Shown: in pieces, positions 9,204-16,662 of the stretch
Position numbering within the stretch: position 1 is the stretch's first letter
Layout of the letters: every line of letters starts with the position of its first letter
NCBI GenBank assembly: GCA_905480595.1
Contig: CAJQQY010000409.1
Location: 1-33,155, forward strand
Source: an uncultured Saprospiraceae bacterium
GTDB lineage: Bacteria; Bacteroidota; Bacteroidia; Chitinophagales; Saprospiraceae
Direction of reading: 5' to 3'
Length of the DNA stretch: 33,155 nucleotides
The notes under the pieces: model-generated
What the model was told of the DNA's origin: nothing
The model's database searches: none
The model's input: only the letters and a program-made list of their open reading frames with translations
Program-made: the position numbers and the translations under genes

Positions 9204-9920
9204 ATGAAAATAATTCCAGCAATCGATATCATCGATGGAAAATGCGTTCGCCTCACTCAAGGTGATTATGCACAAAAGAAAATATACAACGAAAATCCAC
9301 TCGAAGTCGCAAAAGAGTTTGAAGCTGGGGGAATCACTAATTTACACTTGGTAGACTTAGATGGCGCAAAGGCGAGTCGAATTATCAATTATAAAACTTT
9401 AGAAAAAATCGCTTCACAAACGAATTTAAAAATTGATTTTGGAGGAGGATTAAAGTCCAATGAAGATTTAAAAATCGCTTTCAACTCTGGAGCGAATCAA
9501 ATTACAGGCGGAACCATTGCCGTTAAAAATCAAGAACTCTTTTTGAGTTGGTTAGAAAAATATGGGAGCGAAAAAATAATCCTTGGAGCTGATGTGAAAA
9601 ATGAAAAGATTGCCACCAACGGTTGGCAAGAAGAAAGCGATATTGAGCTATTCGATTTTTTAAAAAAATACTTGGAGGCGGGAATTGAATATGTGATTTG
9701 TACAGATATTTCAAAAGATGGATTACTGAAAGGAAGTGCAGTTGACTTGTATGAAAAAATTAAAAAACAATTTCCCAAAATTAAATTAATTGCAAGTGGA
9801 GGAGTGGTAAGCGTTGAAGAATTAGAAAAATTAAAGAAGTTAGAAATGCACGGAGCAATTATTGGAAAAGCAATTTACGAAGGAAAAATTTCATTATCCG
9901 ACTTAACCAAATTTAATTAA
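9204..9920 (+). CDS. hisA: ProFAR isomerase
   Basis: HisA is a (beta-alpha)8-barrel enzyme that isomerises ProFAR to PRFAR. It has 238 residues. The catalytic Asp is in [14 protein letters not shown], and the second Asp is in ILGADVKNE. The phosphate-binding loops are FGGGLKS and LIASGGVVS. The [12 protein letters not shown] segment is typical of HisA rather than HisF. It sits between hisH and hisF with 3-nt gaps. Confidence 0.95.
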   Translation: MKIIPAIDIIDGKCVRLTQGDYAQKKIYNENPLEVAKEFEAGGITNLHLVDLDGAKASRIINYKTLEKIASQTNLKIDFGGGLKSNEDLKIAFNSGANQITGGTIAVKNQELFLSWLEKYGSEKIILGADVKNEKIATNGWQEESDIELFDFLKKYLEAGIEYVICTDISKDGLLKGSAVDLYEKIKKQFPKIKLIASGGVVSVEELEKLKKLEMHGAIIGKAIYEGKISLSDLTKFN

Positions 9921-9923
9921 ATC

Positions 9924-10679
9924 ATGCTTGCAAAAAGAATTATTCCTTGTCTTGACATCAAAGATGGAAGAACCGTCAAAGGCGTCAATTTCGTTGGACT
10001 TCGAGATGCTGGTGATCCAGTAGAATTAGGAAAACTTTACAGCGAACAAGGTGCTGACGAACTTGTTTTCCTTGACATCACAGCAACTGTTGACAAGCGA
10101 AAAACACTCGCTGAATTAGTCAAAAAAATAGCAAAAAATATCAACATCCCTTTTACGGTGGGTGGAGGTATTCGCTCAGTTGAAGATGCAAATGTATTGT
10201 TAGAATCAGGAGCAGATAAAATTTCTGTTAATTCAGCTGTAGTTAGAAATCCACAATTGATTAATGATTTGGCGGATAATTTCGGGAGTCAATTTGTTGT
10301 CGTGGCGATTGATGCAAAGAATGTTGATGGAGAATGGAAAGTACATTTGAATGGTGGTCGTCTACCTACTGATTTGAATTTACTCGAATGGACGAAGGAA
10401 TGTGAAGACCGAGGTGCAGGAGAAATTCTATTCACTTCCATGAATCATGATGGAACCAAACAAGGATTTGAAAATGAGATGCTAGCAAAAATGTCATCTG
10501 AATTATCAATCCCAATTATCGCATCGGGAGGTGCTGGTTCGATGGAACATTTTTATGACGTATTTACCGAAGGAAAAGCAGATGCAGGTTTGGCAGCGAG
10601 TATTTTCCATTTTAAGGAAATTGAAATTTCAGATTTGAAAAAATATTTAAACAAGAAAAAAATTTCAGTAAGGATATAA
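9924..10679 (+). CDS. hisF: Imidazole glycerol phosphate synthase, cyclase subunit
   Basis: HisF is the barrel partner of HisH and makes IGP and AICAR from PRFAR and ammonia. It has 251 residues and lines up closely with the Thermotoga HisF barrel. Both catalytic aspartates are present: Asp11 in PCLDIKDG and Asp130 in VVVAIDAK. Phosphate loops FTVGGGIRS and [13 protein letters not shown] are intact. The usual TSxDRDGTKxGYD segment reads [13 protein letters not shown], a mild deviation at non-catalytic positions. Its TAA stop overlaps the ATG of a 13-codon ORF that leads into hisIE. Confidence 0.95.
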   Translation: MLAKRIIPCLDIKDGRTVKGVNFVGLRDAGDPVELGKLYSEQGADELVFLDITATVDKRKTLAELVKKIAKNINIPFTVGGGIRSVEDANVLLESGADKISVNSAVVRNPQLINDLADNFGSQFVVVAIDAKNVDGEWKVHLNGGRLPTDLNLLEWTKECEDRGAGEILFTSMNHDGTKQGFENEMLAKMSSELSIPIIASGGAGSMEHFYDVFTEGKADAGLAASIFHFKEIEISDLKKYLNKKKISVRI

Positions 10680-10720
10680 TGAAACGCGAATATCGTGTTC
10701 CACAAAAAATAAAAAAATGA
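10679..10720 (+). CDS. Possible 13-residue coupling ORF between hisF and hisIE
   Basis: The ATG overlaps the hisF stop (TAATG). The ORF reads [13 protein letters not shown] and its TGA overlaps the hisIE ATG (ATGATAA). It exactly bridges the 37-nt gap, so ribosomes finishing hisF could reach the hisIE start without dissociating. No homolog is known to me, and the tight fit at both ends is the only evidence. It may be coincidental in this A-rich spacer. Confidence 0.3.
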   Translation: MKREYRVPQKIKK

Positions 10721-11312
10721 TAAATAATTTAAATTTCGAAAAAGTAAATGGCTTAATGCCTTGCATCATCCAAGATGAAGCCACGCGAAAAGTTCTCATG
10801 CTCGGCTACATGAATGAAGAAGCTTTAGAAAAAACTCAAACCGAAAATCGAGTTACTTTTTTTTCTAGAACAAAAAATCGGCTATGGACAAAAGGTGAAA
10901 CTTCAGGTAATTTTTTAACTGTAAAAAACATTTCTGTTGATTGTGACAATGATACACTTTTAATAAAAGTTGATCCTGTAGGAGAAGTTTGTCACACCGG
11001 TTCAGATACTTGTTTTGATGAAAAGAATGAAGGAGATGCATTTTTATTTCAACTAGAAAAAGTAATTCAAGATCGGAAAAATAATCCCTCTGACAAATCA
11101 TACACCTCTTCTCTTTTCAAAAAGGAATCAATAAAATCGCTCAAAAAGTGGGCGAAGAAGCAGTCGAAATTGTCATCGAAGCAAAGGACGAAAATGATGA
11201 TTTATTTTTGGGAGAAGCTGCTGATTTGATGTACCACTATTTGGTTTTATTAGCTGCGAAAAATAAAAATTTGGAAAATGTAATTGAGGTGTTACGAAAT
11301 CGGCACTTATAA
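10717..11312 (+). CDS. hisIE: Phosphoribosyl-AMP cyclohydrolase / phosphoribosyl-ATP pyrophosphatase, frame broken in HisE
   Basis: The HisI half (about residues 1-110) is intact: ATRKVLMLGYMNEEAL, FFSRTKNRLWTKGETSGN, the DCDNDTLL metal region and the zinc-binding VCHTGSDTCF. The HisE half begins in frame (FQLEKVIQDRKNNPSDKSYTSSLFKK). At the A5 run 11119-11123 it leaves the family frame, and the frame then ends at 11229 (170 residues). One frame back, from 11124, the sequence continues as GINKIAQKVGEEAVEIVIEA, then DLMYHYLVLLAAK, to a TAA at 11310-11312. This contains the ExxE-type catalytic GEEAVE motif. A sixth A would restore a normal protein of about 198 residues. Without it HisE activity is lost while HisI should survive. 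Confidence 0.9.
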
Positions 11313-11345
11313 TTTTTTTTTTTAAAACTGTAGTTCCACAAAATC

Positions 11346-11380
11346 ATAATCCTCAAAAGGTTGAGGTTATTATTGTTTTG
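11346..11380 (+). terminator. Probable weak terminator after the his operon
   Basis: CCTCAA (11351-11356) pairs with TTGAGG (11361-11366) across a 4-nt loop. A further A-T extension beyond a single-base bulge is followed by TTATTATTGTTTT. The stem is short. The earlier T-run just after the hisIE stop has no hairpin before it. Confidence 0.4.
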
Positions 11381-11503
11381 GAAAAAGGAAAAAATAAACT
11401 AATATTGTATATCAACGAATAGTTAACTTTTACCATTTCATTTGTTTTGCATTTGTATTTTTTTTTACAATCAAACCGAATAAACAACCTTAAGGAAAAC
11501 ATT

Positions 11504-12010
11504 ATGACATTAGGAGAATTTTTCATTCTACTTGGAGAGAACTCGTTTTACGTAATTGCATTTTTTACATTAATTCCAATAACTGCTTTAATCGCAGGCT
11601 TTATGGGGAAAAATGAAGGACACCTTTCTCCTTGGAAATATCTTTATTCTACATTGATTTATTTGGTTTGTGTTCCTGGCATTTTTGCCATCACTCTAAA
11701 TGTTTACAAATTCTTATTTGAGCGAGGAAGCATTATGGATCTAAATATTTTTACGCAGATCCTTCCTATCATTTCCATGATTGCAACATTATTACTTATT
11801 CGTAGCTCGGTAAGTTTGGATAGAATTCCTGGATTTGGAAAACTGTCTGGGATGGCAACAATGATATTAGTTTTATTTACAACCATGTGGTTTTTGGAAA
11901 AAACTCGAATCATTATTTTCTCTTACATGCCAATTGGGTATTTCTTTTTGTTGTTAATTATCCTCCTAATTATTTTCCGATTTGGCTGGTCAAAAATGAT
12001 GAGAGCTTAA
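11504..12010 (+). CDS. Small multi-pass membrane protein, unknown function
   Basis: I do not recognise this family. The preferred start at 11504 has AAGGAAAA just upstream and leads straight into MTLGEFFILLGENSF, giving 168 residues; an in-frame ATG at 11447 would add a 19-residue polar stretch that looks like leader RNA. There are four or five hydrophobic segments, near residues 13-34, 48-69, 82-101, 114-130 and 142-162. The last runs into a short basic tail (GWSKMMRA). A polar loop GKNEGHLSPWKY follows the first segment. No charged catalytic motif is apparent. It stands alone between the his operon and a gene-poor stretch. Confidence 0.7.
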   Translation: MTLGEFFILLGENSFYVIAFFTLIPITALIAGFMGKNEGHLSPWKYLYSTLIYLVCVPGIFAITLNVYKFLFERGSIMDLNIFTQILPIISMIATLLLIRSSVSLDRIPGFGKLSGMATMILVLFTTMWFLEKTRIIIFSYMPIGYFFLLLIILLIIFRFGWSKMMRA

Positions 12011-12106
12011 AAACTCTTTGACTTATTTTTTCCCTAAAAGTAAAATAAGAATCATCTGTGATACTTTATATATAGTTTATACGGAAAATTATCGGGTGGG
12101 TAATCT

Positions 12107-12130
12107 AGCTCTGAAGAACAGAGCTTTGGT
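12107..12130 (+). terminator. Hairpin after the membrane-protein gene
   Basis: AGCTCTG (12107-12113) and CAGAGCT (12119-12125) form a perfect 7-bp stem with a 5-nt loop, followed by TTGGTTTT. It lies about 100 nt after the stop of the membrane-protein gene and is probably its terminator. Confidence 0.5.
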
Positions 12131-12191
12131 TTTAAAAATTAATTATTGGGTGAATCGGTAACAATGCAATTGGTTTTAATTCTTTCGCACT

Positions 12192-12540
12192 TCAAAGTTT
12201 ATAGTTCTTATATCCTCGAATTCTCCATCCAAAAATATCTTCTATTTTTTTCAAAAAATAATTCTTCATACTCTTATCATTCCTAATTATTCGCACTTCA
12301 CGTCGGCACCATTTTCGAGAATCTCCGACATAATCATAAGAGCCATAAAAATAACAATGCTTCTACATTTCTATTTTATCAGAATCAATACCTTAAATTA
12401 ATTGTAAAATTTCATCTTCTGATTTTCCAACCGCAACAACTACTTGATCACAAACGGGTAAAATAGACTAAATCGCCTCCACGATTGAATAGTTATACTT
12501 GATCGCATTTTTAACAAACGTAAAAACCGCAAACCTTCAT
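12192..12540 (-). pseudogene. Decayed family 2 glycosyltransferase
   Basis: Read on the minus strand from an ATG at 12540, this gives MKVCGF, then after a one-base shift at a T5 run TFVKNAIKYNYSIVEAI, a TAG, SILPVCDQVVVAVGKSEDEI, further stops, and then in another frame FYGSYDYVGDSRKWCRREVRIIRNDKS. It ends as GWRIRGYKNYKL and TGA. These match the N-terminal nucleotide-sugar region, a mid-protein block and the extreme C-terminus of a Bacteroidota glycosyltransferase family. Most of the middle is deleted and at least three in-frame stops and two frameshifts are present. It cannot be functional. A TAttTTTG -7-like box (12585-12592, minus strand) may be its old promoter. It accounts for most of the otherwise gene-free 12011-12655. 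Confidence 0.75.
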
Positions 12541-12616
12541 TTCGGAATGATTTTTTATTAAATATCATTATATGTGTTTTTTTGCAAAAATAAACTAGAA
12601 TCAATCTGATTTAATT

Positions 12617-12624
12617 TACTTTTG
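12617..12624 (+). promoter_or_regulatory. Possible -7 box for the M20 peptidase gene
   Basis: TACTTTTG fits the Bacteroidota TAnnTTTG element and lies 32 nt before the ATG at 12656. No TTTG sits at the expected upstream spacing, so support is partial. Confidence 0.4.
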
Positions 12625-12655
12625 CAAAAAACGAAACACTCTTTAAAGACTAAAA

Positions 12656-14128
12656 ATGAGAAAACTCAAAAGATTATTACGTCGACTTTTCCTATCCATA
12701 CTTTTGATTATTACTGCAATCGTAATTATCAATACAGTTAGTTATTCTTCAAAACAAATTGACGTTTCCGCTGTAAAAAAAATCAAAGTGAGTGATAAAG
12801 TTATTCAACGACTTTCTGATGTGACAAAAATTGCTACCGTTTCCTATTCTACTCATGTCGATACCGCTGCATTCATTGAATATCATTCTTATGTTGATTC
12901 TGCTTTACCATTGGTCGACTCAATTTTAGAGAAAACGACGATCAATCAATTCAGCCGAATTTACAAATGGCAAGGTCGTAATCCAAATTTGACACCTTAC
13001 CTTTTAATGGCACATTTGGATGTCGTTCCTGTGGAAAAAGAAAGTCAAGCTCGATGGACTGAACCACCTTACAGCGGAAAGGTCAAAGATAATTTTATTT
13101 GGGGAAGAGGCACACTCGATGACAAAGTAAGTGCAATGGGAGTTCTCGAAACTGCAGAAATTTTATTGAAAAAAAATTATGAACCACAACGAACTATTTA
13201 CTTCGCTTTTGGACATGATGAAGAGGTTGGAGGGAAAAATGGTGCGCAAGCTATCGTTAAATATTTTCAAGAAAAAAATATCAACTTTGAATATGTTCTA
13301 GATGAAGGTTCTATCATTGTTGAAAATGCGATACCTGGCTTAAATCCACCTTTGGCATTGATTGGGATTGCAGAGAAAGGATATTGTACTTTGAAGCTGG
13401 AAGTCAATTTAGAGCATGGTGGCCACTCTTCGATGCCTCCTGCTGAGACTGCTATTGGCATTTTAAGTCATGCTTTAGCAACTCTGCAAGACAATCCTTT
13501 CCCTGCAACTATTTCCCAAACTGCGCAGGAATTATTCGACCATATTGGTCCAGAAATGACCTTACCTAGCAAAGCTATTTTTGCTAACCTTTGGTTATTT
13601 GAAAGGATTTTAAAATCTCAATTTGAGAAGTCTGCACCTTCCAACGCTATGATTCGAACGACCATTGCTCCAACGATAATTGAAGGAGGGGTAAAAGATA
13701 ACGTATTGCCAACCAATGTTTCAGCAACGATAAATTTTAGAATTATTCCAGGTCAGACGAGCGAAACAGTTATTGAATATCTGAATAAAACTATTGATGA
13801 TGAGCGAGTAAAAGTATCTCGCATAGGTGCTTCTTTTTCAAGTGAACCATCGAAGGTTTCTAGTTCATCTTCTTTTGGTTTTAATGCTTTACAAAAAACG
13901 ACCAAGGAAATTTTTCCTCAAAGTGTAGTTGCTCCAAGTTTGGTAATTGCAGGAACAGATAGTCGTTTTTATGAACCGGTAAGTGAAAATATTTATCGTT
14001 TTATGCCTGTCCAATTAAACAATGATGACTTGAAAAGAATCCATGGAATTGATGAACGAATCAGCATCGAAAACTATAAAACGATGATTGCATTTTATTA
14101 TCAATTGATTATGAATAGTAGTATTTGA
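12656..14128 (+). CDS. M20-family metallopeptidase (PM20D1-like carboxypeptidase)
   Basis: This is a zinc exopeptidase/amidohydrolase of the M20 clan, 490 residues long. Residues 9-28 form an uncleaved-looking signal anchor after a basic MRKLKRLLRR start, so the enzyme is probably membrane-anchored with its catalytic part in the periplasm. Metal ligands and active-site motifs appear in order: AHLDVVPV (His120, Asp122), GRGTLDDK, the general-base pair in FGHDEEVGG, LDEG and, near the C-terminus, HGIDERI. The lid/dimerisation region carries GGHSSMPP. The overall pattern resembles N-acyl amino acid or Gly-Xaa carboxypeptidases (PM20D1/CPS1 type) more than DapE or ArgE. The substrate is unknown. 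It converges with the export operon across a shared terminator. Confidence 0.9.
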   Translation: MRKLKRLLRRLFLSILLIITAIVIINTVSYSSKQIDVSAVKKIKVSDKVIQRLSDVTKIATVSYSTHVDTAAFIEYHSYVDSALPLVDSILEKTTINQFSRIYKWQGRNPNLTPYLLMAHLDVVPVEKESQARWTEPPYSGKVKDNFIWGRGTLDDKVSAMGVLETAEILLKKNYEPQRTIYFAFGHDEEVGGKNGAQAIVKYFQEKNINFEYVLDEGSIIVENAIPGLNPPLALIGIAEKGYCTLKLEVNLEHGGHSSMPPAETAIGILSHALATLQDNPFPATISQTAQELFDHIGPEMTLPSKAIFANLWLFERILKSQFEKSAPSNAMIRTTIAPTIIEGGVKDNVLPTNVSATINFRIIPGQTSETVIEYLNKTIDDERVKVSRIGASFSSEPSKVSSSSSFGFNALQKTTKEIFPQSVVAPSLVIAGTDSRFYEPVSENIYRFMPVQLNNDDLKRIHGIDERISIENYKTMIAFYYQLIMNSSI

Positions 14129-14143
14129 TCTTAAAAAAAGAAA

Positions 14144-14176
14144 AGTCCTTCCTGGTTTTGAAAATCTGGAAGGACT
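14144..14176. terminator. Bidirectional terminator between convergent genes
   Basis: AGTCCTTCC (14144-14152) pairs with GGAAGGACT (14168-14176), with more partial pairing inside the loop. The minus strand continues into a T-rich tract (complement of the A7 run at 14132-14140), which suits the end of the export operon. The plus strand continues into a T/C-rich stretch after the M20 gene. Confidence 0.75.
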
Positions 14177-14196
14177 GTCTTCTTCTTTCTCTTCAA

Positions 14197-16578
14197 CTAT
14201 TCCGAACGAATACTATTGACAGGATCTGCCAAAGCTGCTTTTAACGATTGCAAACCAACTGTTAAAAGTGAAACCCCAATCGCAAAAACTCCCACCAATA
14301 AAAATACCCACCATTGAATTCCTAATCGGTAAGCAAAATTTTCTAACCATCCATTCACGAAATACCATGCAATTGGAGCAGCTATAAAAAATGCGATTCC
14401 AACTAACTTCAAAAAGTCTTTGCTCAACAATCCAACAATATTTAATACTGATGCACCGAGTACTTTTCGGATTCCAATCTCTTTCGTTTTTCTTTGAATA
14501 GTAAAAACAGTCAAGCCAAACAAACCGATCAAGGCAAGAAATAAACAAAGAATCGTAGCATAAGTTAAGCGTTTTCCAAAGTGAGCATACGACTGATATT
14601 GCTTCGCAAATTCTTCATCCAAAAAACTAAACGTAACAGGAAAGACTGGTTCCATCTTTCGCCAATAATCAGAAACTAATGCTAATGAACTTCCTATTTC
14701 TTTTGTCTCAAAACGAACTGCAACTCCTCCCATCCAAGCCTCATTCATTCGTGCACAAATTGCAACAGGAGCAATTTTAGATTGTAATCCTTTATAATGA
14801 AAATCTTCTGTCACTCCGATAATCGTGCTGTAATTTTTATCGCCTGAAAACTTCATCCGATGTCCAATTGGATTTTCCAAAGCAAACTTTTCTACAAATG
14901 CATTATTCACCACAAAAGAGGAAGAAGTATCTGTTGGATATTCATTTGAAAAAAATCGCCCTTGCTTCAAAGAAATTTCAAAAGTCGAATTCCAATCCAA
15001 ATCTCCAAAAAGCAGATTGACTGATTTTTCTCTTTCTATGCCTTCGATCTTCATCGTATAATTAGGGACAAAACTTCCTGGATGACGAGATATTTGAGAA
15101 ACACTTGCAACTCCAGGGATTTGCAAAAGTTGATTTTTCTTTGCTTGAAAATCGTTTACATTGCTTTCTTGATTAATCCTAAAAACTGCGATTTGTTCTT
15201 TCTCAAATCCTAAATCTTTTTTCAACATAAAATCAACTTGCTGCCAAACCAACATAACAAATAACACCAGTCCAATCGACATAGAAAATTGAGTTACAAT
15301 TAATGCACTTCGATAAGCGCCTGCTTTTTTGTTTTTGAAAACTTGATTTTTCAAACTCTCGGAAGGTTGAATTCGAGCCAAATAAAATGCAGGAAAAAGT
15401 CCCGTAACCAACCCTGTAAACAAACCCATTCCAATAGTTAAAAAGATCGTTTGCACATCTAACATATCTCTAAACTTAATCGGCCGACTCACGACTTCAT
15501 TAAAATAGGGCAAAAAGATATTTGAAAAAATAACAGCTATAGACAATGCAAAAAAAGTAACAACCAAAGCTTCTGATAAAAACTGTCGAATCAATTGCAT
15601 TCGAGTTGCGCCTGTAACATTTCGAATCCCAACCTCCTTAGCACGAGTACTCATTTGTGCAGTTGCCAAATTGATATAATTGATTGCTGCCAACCCTAAA
15701 ATCAAAAGTCCAATCAAAATAATTATCCCCATTTGCCAAGGATTTCCAGAACTCGCACTTGTTACTCCCATCATTTGCGATCCCATGTGGATCTCTGTTA
15801 TCGGTTGTAATTTCCATTTTGGAAAATCTGATTCAGAAACCTCGTCTCCATCTTCGATAAACTCTAAAGTGATTTCCTTTTTGGCAACTTGATAAATCAC
15901 ATCTTCAACTGATTTAATTTTGACCGAAGGACTCAATCGAAGATAAGTGTGACCGCCGCCGCCAGTCCAATAACCTTGTTCTCTTTTTTCAATTACATAA
16001 ATATCAGTTTCTAAATGAGTAGGTCCTTCAGGTTGAGGCAAGACTCCAGCAATTTCTAACTGTTTTGAATTTTCAAAAACAATAATTTCACCAACTGGAT
16101 TTTGACTACCAAAAATTCTTTGAGCCGTTGCAAAACTCAAAATCGCTAAGTCCATTTTCTCCAAGAGCGTTTTTTTATTTCCATGCTCAAACTCAAATGG
16201 AAAGGTCTGAAAAAAAGTACTATCGACTCTTTTGATATCTCTTATCGAGTATTGCTCATTTTTCCACTCGATCAAAACATCTTGTCCTCCACTCACAAGC
16301 GATGCTGCAACTACTCCAGGAACTTTTGCTTGAAGCGCATTTGCCAAAGGACTTGGAGTTGATAAATTTCCTTTTGTTCCATTAGCGTAAGGACGGTATA
16401 CCCGATAAATATTTTCCTTCTCCGGAATCCATTGGTCATAGCTATTTTCGTGTTGAACATACATTAAGATAAAAATCCCAACGGTCAGCCCAAGTGCTAA
16501 ACCTAAAATATTGATTCCTGAAACTAATCGATTCTTAAGTAGTTGTCGCCAAGCGATTTTTAAGTTATGTTTTAGCAT
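14197..16578 (-). CDS. ABC transporter permease, double MacB_PCD/FtsX (fifth of the operon)
   Basis: It has 793 residues, arranged as TM1 (about 20-42), a first periplasmic MacB-type domain, TM2-TM4 (about 284-400), TM5 (about 425-447), a second periplasmic domain and TM6-TM8 (about 678-778). This is the duplicated FtsX layout common in Bacteroidota. Coupling-helix motifs follow TM2 (KEVGIRNVTGATR) and TM6 (KEIGIRKVLGASV); the C-terminus ADPVNSIRSE is the family signature. It is the last gene of the operon and is followed by the shared terminator. An 84-nt gap with a strong hairpin separates it from the preceding permease. MacB-like permeases couple cytoplasmic ATPases to periplasmic export or to lipoprotein/envelope work. 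The substrate cannot be read from sequence. Confidence 0.92.
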   Translation of the reverse strand: MLKHNLKIAWRQLLKNRLVSGINILGLALGLTVGIFILMYVQHENSYDQWIPEKENIYRVYRPYANGTKGNLSTPSPLANALQAKVPGVVAASLVSGGQDVLIEWKNEQYSIRDIKRVDSTFFQTFPFEFEHGNKKTLLEKMDLAILSFATAQRIFGSQNPVGEIIVFENSKQLEIAGVLPQPEGPTHLETDIYVIEKREQGYWTGGGGHTYLRLSPSVKIKSVEDVIYQVAKKEITLEFIEDGDEVSESDFPKWKLQPITEIHMGSQMMGVTSASSGNPWQMGIIILIGLLILGLAAINYINLATAQMSTRAKEVGIRNVTGATRMQLIRQFLSEALVVTFFALSIAVIFSNIFLPYFNEVVSRPIKFRDMLDVQTIFLTIGMGLFTGLVTGLFPAFYLARIQPSESLKNQVFKNKKAGAYRSALIVTQFSMSIGLVLFVMLVWQQVDFMLKKDLGFEKEQIAVFRINQESNVNDFQAKKNQLLQIPGVASVSQISRHPGSFVPNYTMKIEGIEREKSVNLLFGDLDWNSTFEISLKQGRFFSNEYPTDTSSSFVVNNAFVEKFALENPIGHRMKFSGDKNYSTIIGVTEDFHYKGLQSKIAPVAICARMNEAWMGGVAVRFETKEIGSSLALVSDYWRKMEPVFPVTFSFLDEEFAKQYQSYAHFGKRLTYATILCLFLALIGLFGLTVFTIQRKTKEIGIRKVLGASVLNIVGLLSKDFLKLVGIAFFIAAPIAWYFVNGWLENFAYRLGIQWWVFLLVGVFAIGVSLLTVGLQSLKAALADPVNSIRSE

Positions 16579-16600
16579 AGTCTTTATTTTCTTTTAAATC

Positions 16601-16636
16601 AGTTATCGGGTACCACCTTCAAGGTACCCGATAACT
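16601..16636 (-). repeat. Intercistronic hairpin in the export operon
   Basis: AGTTATCGGGTACC (16601-16614) and its exact complement (16623-16636) form a 14-bp stem with an 8-nt loop. It sits between two permease genes and has no T-run on the transcribed side. A role in mRNA processing or stability is more likely than full termination. Confidence 0.6.
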
Positions 16637-16662
16637 AAATTCTTCTTTGTTAAGAAACGAAA

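Noticed and set aside
11310-11323. T-run directly after the hisIE stop as a terminator
   Set aside because: No stable hairpin precedes it.
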